NCBI GenBank assembly: GCA_903928275.1
Contig: CAIYQJ010000275.1
Coordinates: forward strand, 1-29,326
DNA length: 29,326 bases
Direction: 5' to 3'
Source of the DNA: an uncultured Chloroflexota bacterium
Lineage (GTDB): Bacteria > Chloroflexota > Limnocylindria > Limnocylindrales > CSP1-4
The translations under genes and the position numbers were made by a program. This document shows, piece after piece, positions 7,450 to 14,686 of the stretch (positions within the stretch are counted from its first letter, which is position 1; every line of letters begins with the position of its first letter). Under the pieces are notes generated by a model, which was not told the origin of the DNA, ran no database searches, and worked only from the letters and a program-made list of their open reading frames with translations.

Positions 7450-8007
7450 ATGAAGCGGACGAGCCAGACGGACGTCGCGGTCCTCGGGGCGCTGTCGATC
7501 GAGCCGATGAGCGGCTACCGGATCCGCCGGGCGATCGCGGACGTCTTCGGCCATTTCTGGTACGAGAGCTTCGGGCAGATCTACCCGACGCTCGCACGGC
7601 TGGAGGCGGCCGGGCTGGTGCTCTCGCGACCAGGGAGCCGGGCGAACGCGTCCACCTACGAGATCACCGCGGCCGGCCGCGAGCACCTCCGAGCGCGGCT
7701 CCTGGAGCCGATCTTCCCGACGCCGCCGCGGAACCCCCTGCTGCTCCGCGTCTTCCTCGGAGCCAACATCGACCCGGAGGCGATCGCCGGGATGCTGGAC
7801 CAGGCGGAGGCCGACGCGCGACAGCGACTCGCGACCTTCGCGGCGATCCGGGCGGCCGTCGCCCGCGAGCCGCTCTTCGCGGAGCTCGGACGATTCTGGG
7901 TCGCGACGGTCAGCGCCGGTGAGCACCAGGCGCGCGCCGTCCTCGACTGGGTCGACGAGACGCGCGTGACGCTGTCGCCGCCTGCCGGGTCGGTCGCTCC
8001 AGCCTGA
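7450..8007 (+). CDS. PadR family transcriptional regulator
   Basis: A 185-residue protein with an N-terminal winged helix (about residues 6-80). The stretch VAVLGALSIEPMSGYRIRRAI is the canonical PadR opening, FGQIYPTLARLEAAGLV the recognition-helix region, and TYEITAAGREHLR the wing. The C-terminal half (about 85-170) is the helical dimerisation domain of PadR subfamily 2 (Vir-like). ATG 7450 is the natural start of the family. It probably represses itself and the divergent PPOX gene through the palindrome at 7406-7422. The effector is unknown; PadR proteins often sense phenolic or drug-like molecules, which would fit a neighbouring redox enzyme, but this is inference. Confidence 0.9.
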   Translation: MKRTSQTDVAVLGALSIEPMSGYRIRRAIADVFGHFWYESFGQIYPTLARLEAAGLVLSRPGSRANASTYEITAAGREHLRARLLEPIFPTPPRNPLLLRVFLGANIDPEAIAGMLDQAEADARQRLATFAAIRAAVAREPLFAELGRFWVATVSAGEHQARAVLDWVDETRVTLSPPAGSVAPA

Positions 8008-8016
8008 GACCCCGTA

Positions 8017-9504
8017 TCAGCGCGTCAGGGCGTGGACGAGCTCGCCGAAGGTGTTCACATAGTGGTCGACGTCGGCGTCGGTCATCGCGATCGACAACGT
8101 CCACTCCTCGTCGCGGCCCGGCGCAGCGAAGATCCCGCGGTTCGCGTTCCACAGCCACGTGAGCCCGATGAGGGCTTCGTCCTGCGCGTTCTTGAACGAC
8201 TCGTAGTCCACGACCTTCGTGCGCGAGAACGCGATGACGCCCTTTGAGCGGATCCCGACCGGGTACGCACCGATCCCGTACGCGTCGATGACCCCCTGGA
8301 CGCCGCCGAGGATGCGGTCGTTGAGCACGCCGAGGTGGGCGTAGGCAGCCGGCGTCAGGACGAGCTCGAGGTTCGCGCGGGCCGCCGCCATGACGAGCGG
8401 GTTCCCGTTGTACGTCCCGACCATGACGACGCGGCCGTCGCGGACCGGCTCCATGACCTCGTACGTGGCGCCGATCGCGGCCGCCGGGAGCCCACCGCCG
8501 AGGGCCTTGGCGAGGCAGATCATGTCGGGCCGGATCCCGAAGTACTCGGTGGCGCCTCCCGCCGCGATCGTGAGGCCGGTCTTCACCTCGTCCACGATCC
8601 AGACGATCCCGTGGCGCCGCGTGATCTCGCGGACGCGCTCCAGGTAGCCGGGCTCCGGGAGGATGACGCCGCAGTTCATGAGCGCGGCTTCCATGATGAG
8701 GCAGGCCGGCAGGCGCCCCTCCGCCACGAGCCGCTCGATCCGGCGCTCCAGCGCGTCGGCGTCGTTGAACGGGACCGGGATCGTCATCTGCGTGACGACG
8801 TCCGGAATCCCCGCGCCGTACGGGATGGACGGGTAGTCGTTGCGGTCGGTCCCCTCGTACACGCTCACGCCGATCGACACCATGACGTAGTCGTGGTGGC
8901 CGTGGTACGAACCGAAGATCTTCAGGATCGTGTCGCGGCCCGTCAGGGCGCGGGCCAGGCGGATGGCGTCCATCGTCGCCTCGGAGCCCGAGTTGAGGAA
9001 GCGCCACTGCGGAAGCCCGAACCGCCGCTCGAGCTGCTCCGCGACGGCGATCGAGTCCTCCGTGGGCGCCGCGAAGTGCGTCCCGAGCCGGGCGCGACGC
9101 GCTACCGCCTCGGCGATGATCGGGTTCGCGTGGCCCTGGACCATGCTCCCGAACGCGTTGTGGACGTCGAGGTACCGTGTCCCATCCACGTCCCACACGT
9201 GCTGGCCCGCGCCGCGGTCGAGGTAGATGGGCCACGGCTTGCGCGCCTGGTACGACGATGGCACGCCGCCTGTCATGACGGCCTTCGCCCGCTCGAACAT
9301 GGCCGCGGAGCCCTGGGTCCGATCGTCCAGCCGACGCGCCTCCACCACGGCCAGGCGGCGGATCCGCGCCGGGTCCAGCTCGGTCACGGGCCCGGCCGGC
9401 GGCTCCATGCGCGGCGCTGCGGGAGGGGCCGGTCGATAGGCGGGACCGGCGGCGAACCTCGGACTTGAGGGCTCGACCGCGCCGGACTGAATGACGGTGG
9501 CCAT
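8017..9504 (-). CDS. Class III PLP-dependent aminotransferase, GSA-aminomutase-like
   Basis: A 495-residue fold-type I enzyme. An N-terminal Pro/Ala-rich extension of about 60 residues precedes the family core. Core motifs are VWDVDGTRYLDVHNAFGSMVQGH, the PLP-phosphate region FLNSGSEATMDAIRLARALTGR, FGSYHGHHD, the IVDEVKTGL strand, and the PLP lysine K333 in LAKALGGGLPAAAIGA, followed by GTYNGNPLVMAAARANLEL. These place it near glutamate-1-semialdehyde aminomutase and related class III aminotransferases. With no heme genes around, a dedicated hemL role is unlikely, and the amino donor and acceptor are unknown. ATG 9504 has GAGGTG 6 bases upstream, and a TAGATT box at 9570-9575 may be its -10. 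It converges on padR with only 9 bases between the stops. Confidence 0.85.
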   Translation of the reverse strand: MATVIQSGAVEPSSPRFAAGPAYRPAPPAAPRMEPPAGPVTELDPARIRRLAVVEARRLDDRTQGSAAMFERAKAVMTGGVPSSYQARKPWPIYLDRGAGQHVWDVDGTRYLDVHNAFGSMVQGHANPIIAEAVARRARLGTHFAAPTEDSIAVAEQLERRFGLPQWRFLNSGSEATMDAIRLARALTGRDTILKIFGSYHGHHDYVMVSIGVSVYEGTDRNDYPSIPYGAGIPDVVTQMTIPVPFNDADALERRIERLVAEGRLPACLIMEAALMNCGVILPEPGYLERVREITRRHGIVWIVDEVKTGLTIAAGGATEYFGIRPDMICLAKALGGGLPAAAIGATYEVMEPVRDGRVVMVGTYNGNPLVMAAARANLELVLTPAAYAHLGVLNDRILGGVQGVIDAYGIGAYPVGIRSKGVIAFSRTKVVDYESFKNAQDEALIGLTWLWNANRGIFAAPGRDEEWTLSIAMTDADVDHYVNTFGELVHALTR

Positions 9505-9569
9505 GACGGCACCTCGATGCGTGGCCGCGAGACGCGCGATTCGCGGTCGTTGGCCGCGCCCACCCCACG

Positions 9570-9575
9570 AATCTA
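9570..9575 (-). promoter_or_regulatory. Possible -10 box for the aminotransferase gene
   Basis: TAGATT on the - strand lies 66 bases before the start codon. The best upstream hexamer (TTCATC) has only a 15-base spacer, so support is weak. Confidence 0.25.
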
Positions 9576-9700
9576 GCACGTCCAGCGGCCGATGAACGAC
9601 GAAATCCGTGGCCTGATCGGCCGAGGGCGCCTCCGCCCGGCTGCCGGGAGCTCAGCGCGCGCGGTCGACGGGTCCTCCGGCCGCGTACCATCGGCGAACG

Positions 9701-10465
9701 ATGGATGCCCCGCTCGACGCCGCCGGCCCGGGTCCAGCCAGTGCCGAGGACGACGCGGCGGGACCGGCTCGCCTCTGGGTGGGCGATGCGCGAGAGCTGC
9801 TCGCGCGGATCCCGGACGGCTCGGTCGACCTGATCTGCACGGACCCGCCGTACAACCTCGCGGGCTACTCGACGGGGAACATCGACCCGGGCTGGCGCCG
9901 GCCGTTCAACAACGACGTGGCCGAGTGGGATCTCCACGCGTTCGACCCTGCCGAGTGGCTGCCCGAGCTGCGGCGCGTCCTGCGCCCCACCGGCAACCTC
10001 TTCGCCTTCACGAGCTACAACATGCTCGGCCCGTGGCACGCGGCGTTCGATCCGGCGTTCGACACGTTCCAGATCGTCGTGTGGCACAAGACCAACCCGC
10101 CGCCCAAGCTCCGTCGCGCGGGGTTCCTCAACAGCTGCGAGCTCATCGTCGCCACGTGGGACCGGGGCCACGCGTGGAACTTCGGGCGACAGCGCGACAT
10201 GCACAACTTCATCGAGGCGCCGATCTGCATGGGGCGAGAGCGGTGGAAGGACCCGCACCATCCGACCCAGAAGCCTGTCTCCGTGCTCCGACGGTTGATC
10301 GAGTGGGGGTCGAGCCCGGGCGACCTCGTGCTGGATCCCTTCATGGGCGTGGGGTCCACCGGGGTCGCGGCGCTCGACCTCGGTCGGCGATTCGTCGGGA
10401 TCGACGTGGACCCGGCCTACGTGGACGCCGCGCGGAGGCGGCTGGCCGCCGACCCGCGCCGCTGA
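9701..10465 (+). CDS. Orphan DNA adenine-N6/cytosine-N4 methyltransferase, beta-type order
   Basis: A 254-residue SAM-dependent DNA methyltransferase. The catalytic motif IV is DPPY (48-51) in LICTDPPYNLAGYSTGN. Then comes HHPTQKP (186-192), and the SAM-binding motif I is DPFMGVGSTG (212-221), followed by FVGIDVDPAYVDAARRRL. Catalytic motif before the SAM motif is the beta-class order, as in CcrM and many type II enzymes. DPPY is compatible with adenine-N6 or cytosine-N4 methylation. No restriction endonuclease or specificity subunit is adjacent, so it is an orphan, probably epigenetic rather than defensive. It lacks the C-terminal domain of CcrM. The start at 9701 has no strong ribosome site. 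It diverges from the aminotransferase gene and converges on smpB. Confidence 0.88.
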   Translation: MDAPLDAAGPGPASAEDDAAGPARLWVGDARELLARIPDGSVDLICTDPPYNLAGYSTGNIDPGWRRPFNNDVAEWDLHAFDPAEWLPELRRVLRPTGNLFAFTSYNMLGPWHAAFDPAFDTFQIVVWHKTNPPPKLRRAGFLNSCELIVATWDRGHAWNFGRQRDMHNFIEAPICMGRERWKDPHHPTQKPVSVLRRLIEWGSSPGDLVLDPFMGVGSTGVAALDLGRRFVGIDVDPAYVDAARRRLAADPRR

Positions 10466-10495
10466 CGGGTCGGCTTCCGGGCGGCTCCCACCCGG

Positions 10496-10530
10496 CCGCC
10501 GGCGCGTGTCGTCATCGCGCCCGGCCGGCG
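10496..10530. terminator. Hairpin between convergent methyltransferase and smpB genes
   Basis: GGCGCG (10502-10507) pairs with CGCGCC (10517-10522) around a 9-base loop. The stem extends outward to 10496 and 10530 with two bulged C bases, about 12 bp in all. The place between two stop codons fits a shared terminator, but there is no T-run. Confidence 0.35.
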
Positions 10531-10544
10531 CCGCATCGAGGCCC

Positions 10545-11009
10545 TCAGCGGCCCCGTGTCACGTCGGCAAGCTCGCGGGCCATGTCGCGCCGGGAGTCGC
10601 GCTCGGCGATCTCCCGTCGGCGGTCGTACAGCTTCTTCCCGCGCCCGATGCCGAGCTCCACCTTCGCGTGGCCGCGAGCGTCGATGTAGAGGCGCAGCGG
10701 GACGATCGTCATCCCCTTCGCCTTCATCTTCACGCCGAGCGCGATGATCTGGAACCGGTGCAGGAGGAGCTTGCGGTCGCGCTTCGCCTCGTGGTTCCAG
10801 CGGTTGCCGCCCTCCCACGGCGCGATGTGGGCGCCCACGAGCCACGCCTGGTGACGCTCGATCCGGACGAAGCCATCCGTGATGTTCACCTTGTGGGCCC
10901 GGACGCTCTTGATCTCGGTCCCGACGAGCACGATGCCCGCCTCGAGCGTGTCCTCGATGAGGTAGTCGTGTCGGGCTTTTCGATTGAGGGCGATCGTCGC
11001 CTCGCCCAT
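10545..11009 (-). CDS. smpB: SsrA-binding protein SmpB
   Basis: A 154-residue protein with the full SmpB fold. It has the N-terminal IALNRKARHDYLIEDTLEAG motif, then GTEIKSVRAHKVNITDGFVRIE, RKLLLHRFQI, and the basic C-terminal tail KVELGIGRGKKLYDRRREIAERDSRRD, which enters the mRNA channel when tmRNA binds. It delivers tmRNA to stalled ribosomes. ATG 11009 is chosen because family members begin a few residues before the IAxNRKA motif; the frame is open to 11144 but that extension has no similarity. A GGAG lies about 9 bases upstream. The gene has its own promoter near 11294-11322 and a leader of about 280 bases with strong secondary structure. Confidence 0.95.
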   Translation of the reverse strand: MGEATIALNRKARHDYLIEDTLEAGIVLVGTEIKSVRAHKVNITDGFVRIERHQAWLVGAHIAPWEGGNRWNHEAKRDRKLLLHRFQIIALGVKMKAKGMTIVPLRLYIDARGHAKVELGIGRGKKLYDRRREIAERDSRRDMARELADVTRGR

Positions 11010-11160
11010 CGGTGTCGCTCCAGTCCATGTCGCGATCGCGGCCCGCTGCGTCCCGTGGGCGGCGTATCCAGGGTCGGGGCGCCCGGCGGTGTCATGGCGC
11101 GCCGGCGGCTCATCGTCATGCGCGGGGCTCCGCTGACCCGACACCGGTCCGGGCGCACGA

Positions 11161-11187
11161 ACGCCGGCCCCATTGGAGGACCGGCGT
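11161..11187 (-). promoter_or_regulatory. 11-bp hairpin in smpB leader RNA
   Basis: On the - strand, ACGCCGGTCCT and GGGGCCGGCGT pair over 11 positions around loop CCAAT. Two of the pairs are G-T wobbles. On the + strand those would be A-C mismatches, so the structure favours a - strand transcript. No T-run follows, so it is not an ordinary terminator. Confidence 0.45.
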
Positions 11188-11217
11188 CCGATGCTCGACC
11201 ACCTTGCGGGGCGTCGG

Positions 11218-11265
11218 TCAGGCCGCCGTCCTCCGCGAGGTGGTGCAGCTACAGCGATCTATCAC
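11218..11265 (-). CDS. Putative leader mini-ORF MIDRCSCTTSRRTAA
   Basis: GTG at 11265-11263 opens a 15-codon frame ending in TGA at 11220-11218. It lies 9 bases after the core of a perfect 12-base Shine-Dalgarno (AAAGGAGGTGAT). The peptide holds Cys-Ser-Cys. An alternative ATG only 2 bases after GGAGG would give a 7-residue peptide (MCSDRSL), too close for efficient initiation. The mini-ORF overlaps a hairpin that can hide the ribosome site, so it may act in regulation of smpB. Coding status is inference from the ribosome site. Confidence 0.35.
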   Translation of the reverse strand: MIDRCSCTTSRRTAA

Positions 11266-11278
11266 TGCACATCACCTC
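11237..11278 (-). promoter_or_regulatory. Hairpin sequestering a perfect Shine-Dalgarno in the smpB leader
   Basis: GAGGTG (11278-11273), which is part of the ribosome site, pairs with CACCTC (11242-11237). Inside it, GTGCAG pairs with CTGCAC, or alternatively CAGTGA with TCGCTG around a TAGA loop. The two internal folds are mutually exclusive, which is the layout of a switchable element. Position right after the predicted transcription start supports a role in the leader. Confidence 0.5.
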
Positions 11279-11293
11279 CTTTCGCTGGCGCGG

Positions 11294-11322
11294 ACCATAC
11301 CCGAACCGCGGCGTCACTGCAA
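11294..11322 (-). promoter_or_regulatory. Promoter of the smpB transcript
   Basis: TTGCAG (11322-11317), a 17-base spacer and TATGGT (11299-11294) form the best -35/-10 pair in the window. Transcription would begin near 11287, only about 8 bases before the perfect Shine-Dalgarno sequence. Confidence 0.6.
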
Positions 11323-11396
11323 GAGCGAACCTCGTGCGAGGCGGGCCGGAGCCGCAGCGGCCGTGTGGATGGTCGGGCGGCATGTCACCCGACCAT

Positions 11397-12836
11397 TCAT
11401 GGCGCGGGCGGCGTGAGCGGGACCGCCGTCGCGGCCGGGGCGAGAGTCGCGGCCGGGGCGAGAGTCGCGGCCGGTGTCGCCGCCGGCGATCGCCCGGCGA
11501 GGACCTCGAGCGCACGATCGATGACGGGATCCCCGGTCGACCCGGGACCGCCGGCGGCCGCGTCGGCGGCCACCGCGATGTCGGGCGTCAGCCCCGCGTC
11601 GACGATCGAGCGACCGTTCGGGGTCAGCCACCGCGCGACCGTCAGCCGCATCCCGCCGCTGTCGTCGGGCAACGGAAGCCACTCCTGGATCGATCCCTTC
11701 CCGAACGACTTCGCGCCGACAAGGACCGCCCGCCCGGTGTCCTGGAGCGCGCCGGCCACGATCTCGCTCGCCGACGCGCTGTTCCCGTCGATGAGTGCCA
11801 CGACCTGCACGTCCGACCCCGTGGCCGCCCCGCCGGGCTTCGCGTCCGCCGCGATGCGGTCACCCTTCGCGTCTTCCTGCCAGTAGATGGGCCCCGAGGC
11901 GATGAACTGGCTCGCGACGTCGCGCGCGGCGGTCACGAAGCCCCCGGGGTTGCCGCGAAGGTCCACCACGATCTTCTCGATTCCGCGGCCGCGGGCGTCC
12001 GCCACGGCCTTCGCGAAGTCGGCGGACGCCTGGTCGCTGAACCCGCCGAGCTTGATGTACTCGACCGTGCCGTCCGCGAGGTCCTTCGCCTGGACCTCCG
12101 GGGTCACGATGTAGTCCCGGACGATCGTGATCCCGGTCGGGGCCGCGCCGCCGCGCACGATCGTCAGCGTGACCGGCGTCCCCTTCGCCCCGCGGACCTT
12201 CGTCACCGCGGCGTCCACCGTCATGCCGTCGACCGTCACCCCGTCGATCGCCGTCACGACGTCGCCGGGCAGGATGCCCGCCTTGTCTGCCGGGGCACCG
12301 GGAGTGGGCGCGACCACGGTGAGGCGGCACGCGGGACCGAGCGGCGTGCACTGCCCGTCCACGCCGGCCGGGTTCCGCGCGGCCATCGTGGCGCCGATCC
12401 CGGAGAAGCGGCCCGAGATCCCCTGCAGGCTCTGACGGTACTGGTCCGAGGTCAGGTACTGCGACCACCGGTCGCCGAGGGACGACACCATCCCGCCGAT
12501 GGCGCCTTCGACGAGCTTCCTCTCGTCCACCGCGCCGACGAACTGCCGGGTGATCGCGCCGTAGGCGTCCCAGAACGGCGCGAAGAGGGCCTCCCGATCG
12601 GCCGGGGTCCCGGGCGTGGTAGCGACGCGCGCACCGAGCGCATAGCCGGACAGGAACAGCGTGGAACCCGCCACGACCGCGATGACGGCGATCGCGATGG
12701 CGACGACGAGCGGACGCCGGCGGCGGGCGCCCGCCATGGAGGGAGCGGCCGGCGCGGCCGGAACGTCTGCCCGGTCAGCTTCGGCCGCTGGATCCGCGGG
12801 CGACGAAGCCGGGACGGGCGCTTCGCTCGGGGTCAC
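11397..12836 (-). CDS. S41 family carboxyl-terminal processing protease (CtpA-like)
   Basis: A 479-residue protease: a Pro/Ala-rich cytoplasmic N-terminus, a membrane anchor at about 42-64, a PDZ domain at about 138-228, and the S41 catalytic domain. The active-site Ser lies in DGNSASASE (350-358) and the catalytic Lys is K380 in AKSFGKGSIQ. Within the PDZ region CTPLGPAC (163-170) gives a Cys pair that could form an extracytoplasmic disulfide. The C-terminus ends in a low-complexity TLAPAA repeat. Such enzymes trim exported proteins and often regulate peptidoglycan hydrolases. The gene follows ftsE-ftsX at 25 bases, so a role in division-linked wall remodelling is reasonable inference. GTG 12836 has AGGA upstream. 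Confidence 0.9.
   Translation of the reverse strand: MTPSEAPVPASSPADPAAEADRADVPAAPAAPSMAGARRRRPLVVAIAIAVIAVVAGSTLFLSGYALGARVATTPGTPADREALFAPFWDAYGAITRQFVGAVDERKLVEGAIGGMVSSLGDRWSQYLTSDQYRQSLQGISGRFSGIGATMAARNPAGVDGQCTPLGPACRLTVVAPTPGAPADKAGILPGDVVTAIDGVTVDGMTVDAAVTKVRGAKGTPVTLTIVRGGAAPTGITIVRDYIVTPEVQAKDLADGTVEYIKLGGFSDQASADFAKAVADARGRGIEKIVVDLRGNPGGFVTAARDVASQFIASGPIYWQEDAKGDRIAADAKPGGAATGSDVQVVALIDGNSASASEIVAGALQDTGRAVLVGAKSFGKGSIQEWLPLPDDSGGMRLTVARWLTPNGRSIVDAGLTPDIAVAADAAAGGPGSTGDPVIDRALEVLAGRSPAATPAATLAPAATLAPAATAVPLTPPAP
11431..11478 (-). repeat. 18-bp tandem repeat in ctpA-like 3' end
   Basis: Two identical 18-base units (11431-11448, 11449-11466) and a partial third encode the repeated hexapeptide TLAPAA in the disordered C-terminal tail of the protease. 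Confidence 0.75.
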
Positions 12837-12861
12837 GGGCGATCCTGCGTCGTCGGTCCGG

Positions 12862-13746
12862 TCAACGGATGAGGTAGCTGCGAACGGACACGTACGAGCC
12901 CACCACGCCCAGGCCGAGACCCGTCCCGAGGACGAGGACCGCCACGTCCCGGACGAGCGACCCGAACTCCAGGGGCAGGACGCTGAAGAACCCCATCATG
13001 AGCGAAGAGAGCGGTGCGGCGATGAGCGCGAGGATCCCGAGCGTCACGATGGCGCCGAGGAGCCCGACGAGAGCCCCCTCGAAGATGAAGGGCCAGCGGA
13101 TGAACGCGTCCGACGCGCCGACGAGCCGCATGATCTCGATCTCCTCGGCGCGGGACGTCACCGCCAGGCGGATCGTGTTCACGATGATGAAGAAGACCGT
13201 GAACCCGACGAGGATGAGGATGACGATGCCCGCCGTCCGGATGACGGTCGTCACCGTGGTGACCCGCTCGACGAGCTGCTGGATGTTCTCCACGCGGTCC
13301 ACCCCGGGGGCCGCCTGGAGGACGGCCACGACCGACGCGAACTGCGACGGGTTCACGAGGTAGACCTCGATGCTCGCCGGCAGCGGGTTCGAGTCGAGGC
13401 TGCCGGTCAGGTCCGGCTGGTTCCGGGCGGCGAGGCTCTCCCGGAACCGGACGAGTGCCTCGTCCTTCGAGACGTACTCCGCCGACTTCACGTCGGGCAT
13501 CGCGTTGACCTGCGCGAGCGCCGCGTCCACCTGCGGCTGGGTCGCCGTCTCCTGCATGTAGGCGACGACCTGGACCTTCTGCTCCACGTACTGCAGCCCG
13601 GCGGTGAGGCCGCTCTGGACGATCCAGAAGCCCGACAGCAGGAGGAGCATGAAGATCATCGTGGCCGTGGCGGCGAGGCTCATGAGGCTGTTGCGCCAGA
13701 AGCCCTGCCAGGCTCGCTTCAGGCTGAACGCGACGAAGGGGATCAC
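12862..13746 (-). CDS. ftsX: Cell division ABC transporter permease FtsX
   Basis: A 294-residue membrane protein with the FtsX layout. It has a cytoplasmic N-terminus (VAFSLKRAWQGFWRNSLMSL), a first membrane segment (about residues 25-45), and a large extracytoplasmic domain with VQVVAYMQE, SKDEALVRF and LPASIEVYL. Three further membrane segments follow, with EEIEIMRLVGASDAFIRWPFIFEG between them. FtsX with FtsE activates peptidoglycan hydrolases at the septum. I choose GTG 13746, which falls four bases after the ftsE stop and gives the usual family length; the frame is open to 13797, but that start would overlap ftsE by 47 bases. Confidence 0.93.
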   Translation of the reverse strand: MIPFVAFSLKRAWQGFWRNSLMSLAATATMIFMLLLLSGFWIVQSGLTAGLQYVEQKVQVVAYMQETATQPQVDAALAQVNAMPDVKSAEYVSKDEALVRFRESLAARNQPDLTGSLDSNPLPASIEVYLVNPSQFASVVAVLQAAPGVDRVENIQQLVERVTTVTTVIRTAGIVILILVGFTVFFIIVNTIRLAVTSRAEEIEIMRLVGASDAFIRWPFIFEGALVGLLGAIVTLGILALIAAPLSSLMMGFFSVLPLEFGSLVRDVAVLVLGTGLGLGVVGSYVSVRSYLIR

Positions 13747-13750
13747 GCCG

Positions 13751-14545
13751 TCAGTCCTCGCGGTGGTAGGCGGCGCCGAGCTCGTCGCGGACGACACGGC
13801 CGTCCTCGAGCGCGACGACCCGCCGCCGCAGGGCCGTGACGACCTCGGCGTCGTGGGTGGCCATGATCACGGTCACGCCGAGCTCGTTGATCCGGAGGAG
13901 CAGCTGGATGATCTCCCAGCTGATGAGCGGGTCGAGGTTGCCGGTCGGCTCGTCGGCGATGATAAGGCGGGGGTCGTGCACGAGCGCGCGCGCGATCGCC
14001 GTGCGCTGCTGCTCGCCGCCGGAGAGCTGGGCCGGCTGCTGCCGGGCCTGTGCCGTGAGGCCCACGAGCGCGAGCACACGGTCGACAGCCGGCGCGATCG
14101 TCTTCCGGGGCGCGCCGGTCACCTCCAGCGCGAACGCCACGTTGTCCCAGACCGGGCGGCTCGGCAGGAGCTTGAAGTCCTGGAAGATCGTGCCGATCCG
14201 GCGGCGCACGCGCGGGACCTCGCGGCGACGGAGGCGGGCGAGGTCCACGCCGTCCACAAGGACCTGGCCGTTGGTCGCGACCTCGTCGCGGATGAGCAGT
14301 CGCAGGAGCGTGGACTTCCCCGCGCCCGACGGCCCCACGAGGAAGACGAACTCTCCCTCGCGGATCGTCAGGTCCACGTCGCGGAGGGCGACCTTCCCGC
14401 CCGGGTACGTCATCTCGACGTCGCGGAAGACGATGACGGGACGCACGGCCCCGTACACCGCGGCGGGTGTCGAGCCGTCCGCGGACCGGCGGCCGAGGCG
14501 GTCGCGCAGGCCGAAACGGCCGGGTCGATCGGGGGCGAGGGTCAC
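13751..14545 (-). CDS. ftsE: Cell division ATP-binding protein FtsE
   Basis: An ABC ATPase with Walker A GPSGAGKST, the FtsE-typical IGTIFQDFKLLPSRPVWDNVAFALEVTG, signature LSGGEQQRTAIARAL and Walker B LIIADEPTGNLD, then the switch His in ATHD. It pairs with FtsX, encoded directly downstream. From GTG 14545 the product is 264 residues, about 35 longer than usual. A GTG at 14446 would give 231 residues, the common size, starting at VRPVIVFRDVEMTYPGG. The extension has the codon bias of coding DNA but no similarity, and neither start has a strong ribosome site, so the N-terminus is uncertain. Confidence 0.93.
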   Translation of the reverse strand: MTLAPDRPGRFGLRDRLGRRSADGSTPAAVYGAVRPVIVFRDVEMTYPGGKVALRDVDLTIREGEFVFLVGPSGAGKSTLLRLLIRDEVATNGQVLVDGVDLARLRRREVPRVRRRIGTIFQDFKLLPSRPVWDNVAFALEVTGAPRKTIAPAVDRVLALVGLTAQARQQPAQLSGGEQQRTAIARALVHDPRLIIADEPTGNLDPLISWEIIQLLLRINELGVTVIMATHDAEVVTALRRRVVALEDGRVVRDELGAAYHRED

Positions 14546-14686
14546 GGTCCGGTCCGTGGAGCGGGCGGTCGTCCGGGAGCCGACGAACCGTCCCGGCAGG
14601 CTCCGGAAGCGGTCACGGGGAGGGGATGCACGTCCGCGTGAGGGTACCCCGGGCCACCGGAACCGGCAAACGACGCCGTCCCCGGG

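Noticed and set aside
10545..11144. Longer SmpB starting at 11144
   Set aside because: The 45-residue extension has no family similarity; the ATG at 11009 precedes the conserved IALNRKA start.
11218..11265. Cysteine-attenuation leader peptide
   Set aside because: Only two Cys codons, not a run, and the downstream gene is smpB rather than sulfur metabolism. Kept as a mini-ORF without that function.
11271..11282. + strand ATCACCTCCTTT, identical to the 3' tail of 16S rRNA
   Set aside because: Similarity does not extend beyond these 12 bases. It is better explained as a perfect Shine-Dalgarno on the - strand than as an rRNA fragment.
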